From Oscillospiraceae bacterium (GTDB taxonomy: Bacteria; Bacillota; Clostridia; Saccharofermentanales; Saccharofermentanaceae), in contig CADCQX010000283.1 in the NCBI GenBank assembly GCA_902803695.1, positions 1 through 15,304 on the forward strand: a stretch of 15,304 nt of DNA, read 5' to 3'. The translations under genes were made by a program, and so were the position numbers. Below, piece by piece: positions 14,860 to 15,304 of the stretch (positions within the stretch are counted from its first letter, which is position 1; every line of letters starts with the position of its first letter). Below the pieces are notes generated by a model. It was not told the origin of the DNA. It worked only from the letters and a program-made list of their open reading frames with translations, and searched no databases.

Positions 14860-15304
14860 TCAGAGGAAATATGCAATACCGGACTCAAAGATCTTCTGAT
14901 CTTTCTCACCAGGAATGTTCTTGCAAAGATCAGGATCGTAACGTTCACTGTGACACATCTTACCCAAGACTCTTCCGTCAGGTGAAAGGATACCCTCAAT
15001 AGCACACACGGAACCGTTTGGATTGAAGTTTGTCTTATTGGAAAGCTCACCCTTATCATCAACATAGCATGTAGCTACCTGACCGTTTTCGATAAGCTTC
15101 TGAACAAAAGCATCACTTGCAACAAATCTACCTTCACCATGAGATGCAGGAACATTGTAGATCTCGCCAGGGTTAACCATTGTAAGCCATGGGCTGTTGT
15201 TGCTGATGATCTTAGTCTTACAATAAACGTTCTGATGACGACCGATATTATTGAATGTGAGCGTCGGGCTCTCAGCTGTAAGCTCCTTGATGTCAACGTA
15301 AGGA
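14860..15304 (-). CDS. purL: Phosphoribosylformylglycinamidine (FGAM) synthase, C-terminal end (5' part beyond window)
   Basis: The last 147 residues, open at the right edge; the stop is TGA at 14860-14862. FGAM synthase turns FGAR, glutamine and ATP into FGAM in purine synthesis. The visible part is the glutaminase domain. Marks: CKTKIISNNSPWLTMV, then SHGEGRF, which carries the catalytic His and Glu, and NPNGSVCAIEGILSPDGRVLGKM followed by CHSERYD, where most relatives have GHSER. The ending (EKDQKIFESGIAYF) fits the single-chain clostridial/streptococcal enzyme of about 1,200 residues rather than a separate PurQ, which is shorter and ends differently. The nucleophile Cys of the glutaminase would lie upstream, outside the window. 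Confidence 0.92.
   Translation of the reverse strand, partial: PYVDIKELTAESPTLTFNNIGRHQNVYCKTKIISNNSPWLTMVNPGEIYNVPASHGEGRFVASDAFVQKLIENGQVATCYVDDKGELSNKTNFNPNGSVCAIEGILSPDGRVLGKMCHSERYDPDLCKNIPGEKDQKIFESGIAYFL

Noticed and set aside
14859..15065. N-terminal extension of rsmA by 69 codons
   Set aside because: This stretch is the purL coding region in another frame; RsmA proteins begin near the chosen Met and the total then equals the family length.
1..15304. Mobile element, phage, CRISPR or defence system
   Set aside because: No transposase, integrase, terminal inverted repeats, regular spacer array or defence-gene motifs were seen; all genes fit a chromosomal housekeeping and envelope setting.

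Overview
The window looks like chromosome of a Gram-positive member of the Clostridia with low to moderate G+C. The reasons are strong AGGAGG/GAGGTGA-type ribosome binding sites, a single-chain FGAM synthase of the clostridial/streptococcal type, LCP and VanZ envelope proteins, a DUF3048 (YerB-like) lipoprotein, a Gram-positive ZapA and a DUF4214/CAP secreted protein as seen in anaerobic gut or rumen Clostridia. The genus cannot be fixed from the sequence alone. There is no mobile element, CRISPR array, tRNA or rRNA. Thirteen genes fill the window; twelve are on the minus strand and the longest gap is about 130 bases. The description therefore runs in the direction of transcription, from the right end to the left.

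Right block (15304 to 9757, minus): the 3' end of purL, then rsmA (ksgA), a secreted protein with four DUF4214 repeats and a CAP domain, zapA with a long N-terminal extension, and a U32-family protein resembling the rRNA hydroxylase RlhA. Junctions are tight: one base between purL and rsmA, and an ATGA overlap between zapA and the U32 gene. A promoter candidate inside the end of rsmA may give the secreted protein its own transcript.

Middle block (9671 to 5565, minus): a CorA-family transporter with GQN in place of GMN, a membrane-anchored alpha/beta hydrolase that has lost its nucleophile Ser and catalytic His, tsaD, smpB and a VanZ-family membrane protein. tsaD and smpB serve translation (tRNA t6A synthesis and ribosome rescue). 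The block ends at a strong hairpin that probably terminates transcription from both sides.

Left block: a divergent promoter region (4157-4289) drives a DUF3048 lipoprotein on the plus strand (4290-5498). On the minus strand it drives an LCP-family cell-wall ligase, a membrane-spanning PP2C-like protein with an external SH3 domain and Thr/Pro-rich tail, and aspartate kinase, which runs off the left edge. The PP2C-like domain has lost every metal-binding Asp that I could align, so it is probably a pseudophosphatase acting as a sensor or scaffold. It is transcribed with the LCP ligase and with the entry enzyme of the lysine/diaminopimelate pathway, so this is the most interesting unit here: a possible device linking wall status to precursor supply. 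Two apparent pseudoenzymes (PP2C-like and hydrolase) and a variant CorA in 15 kb are the main oddities; the rest is ordinary housekeeping.
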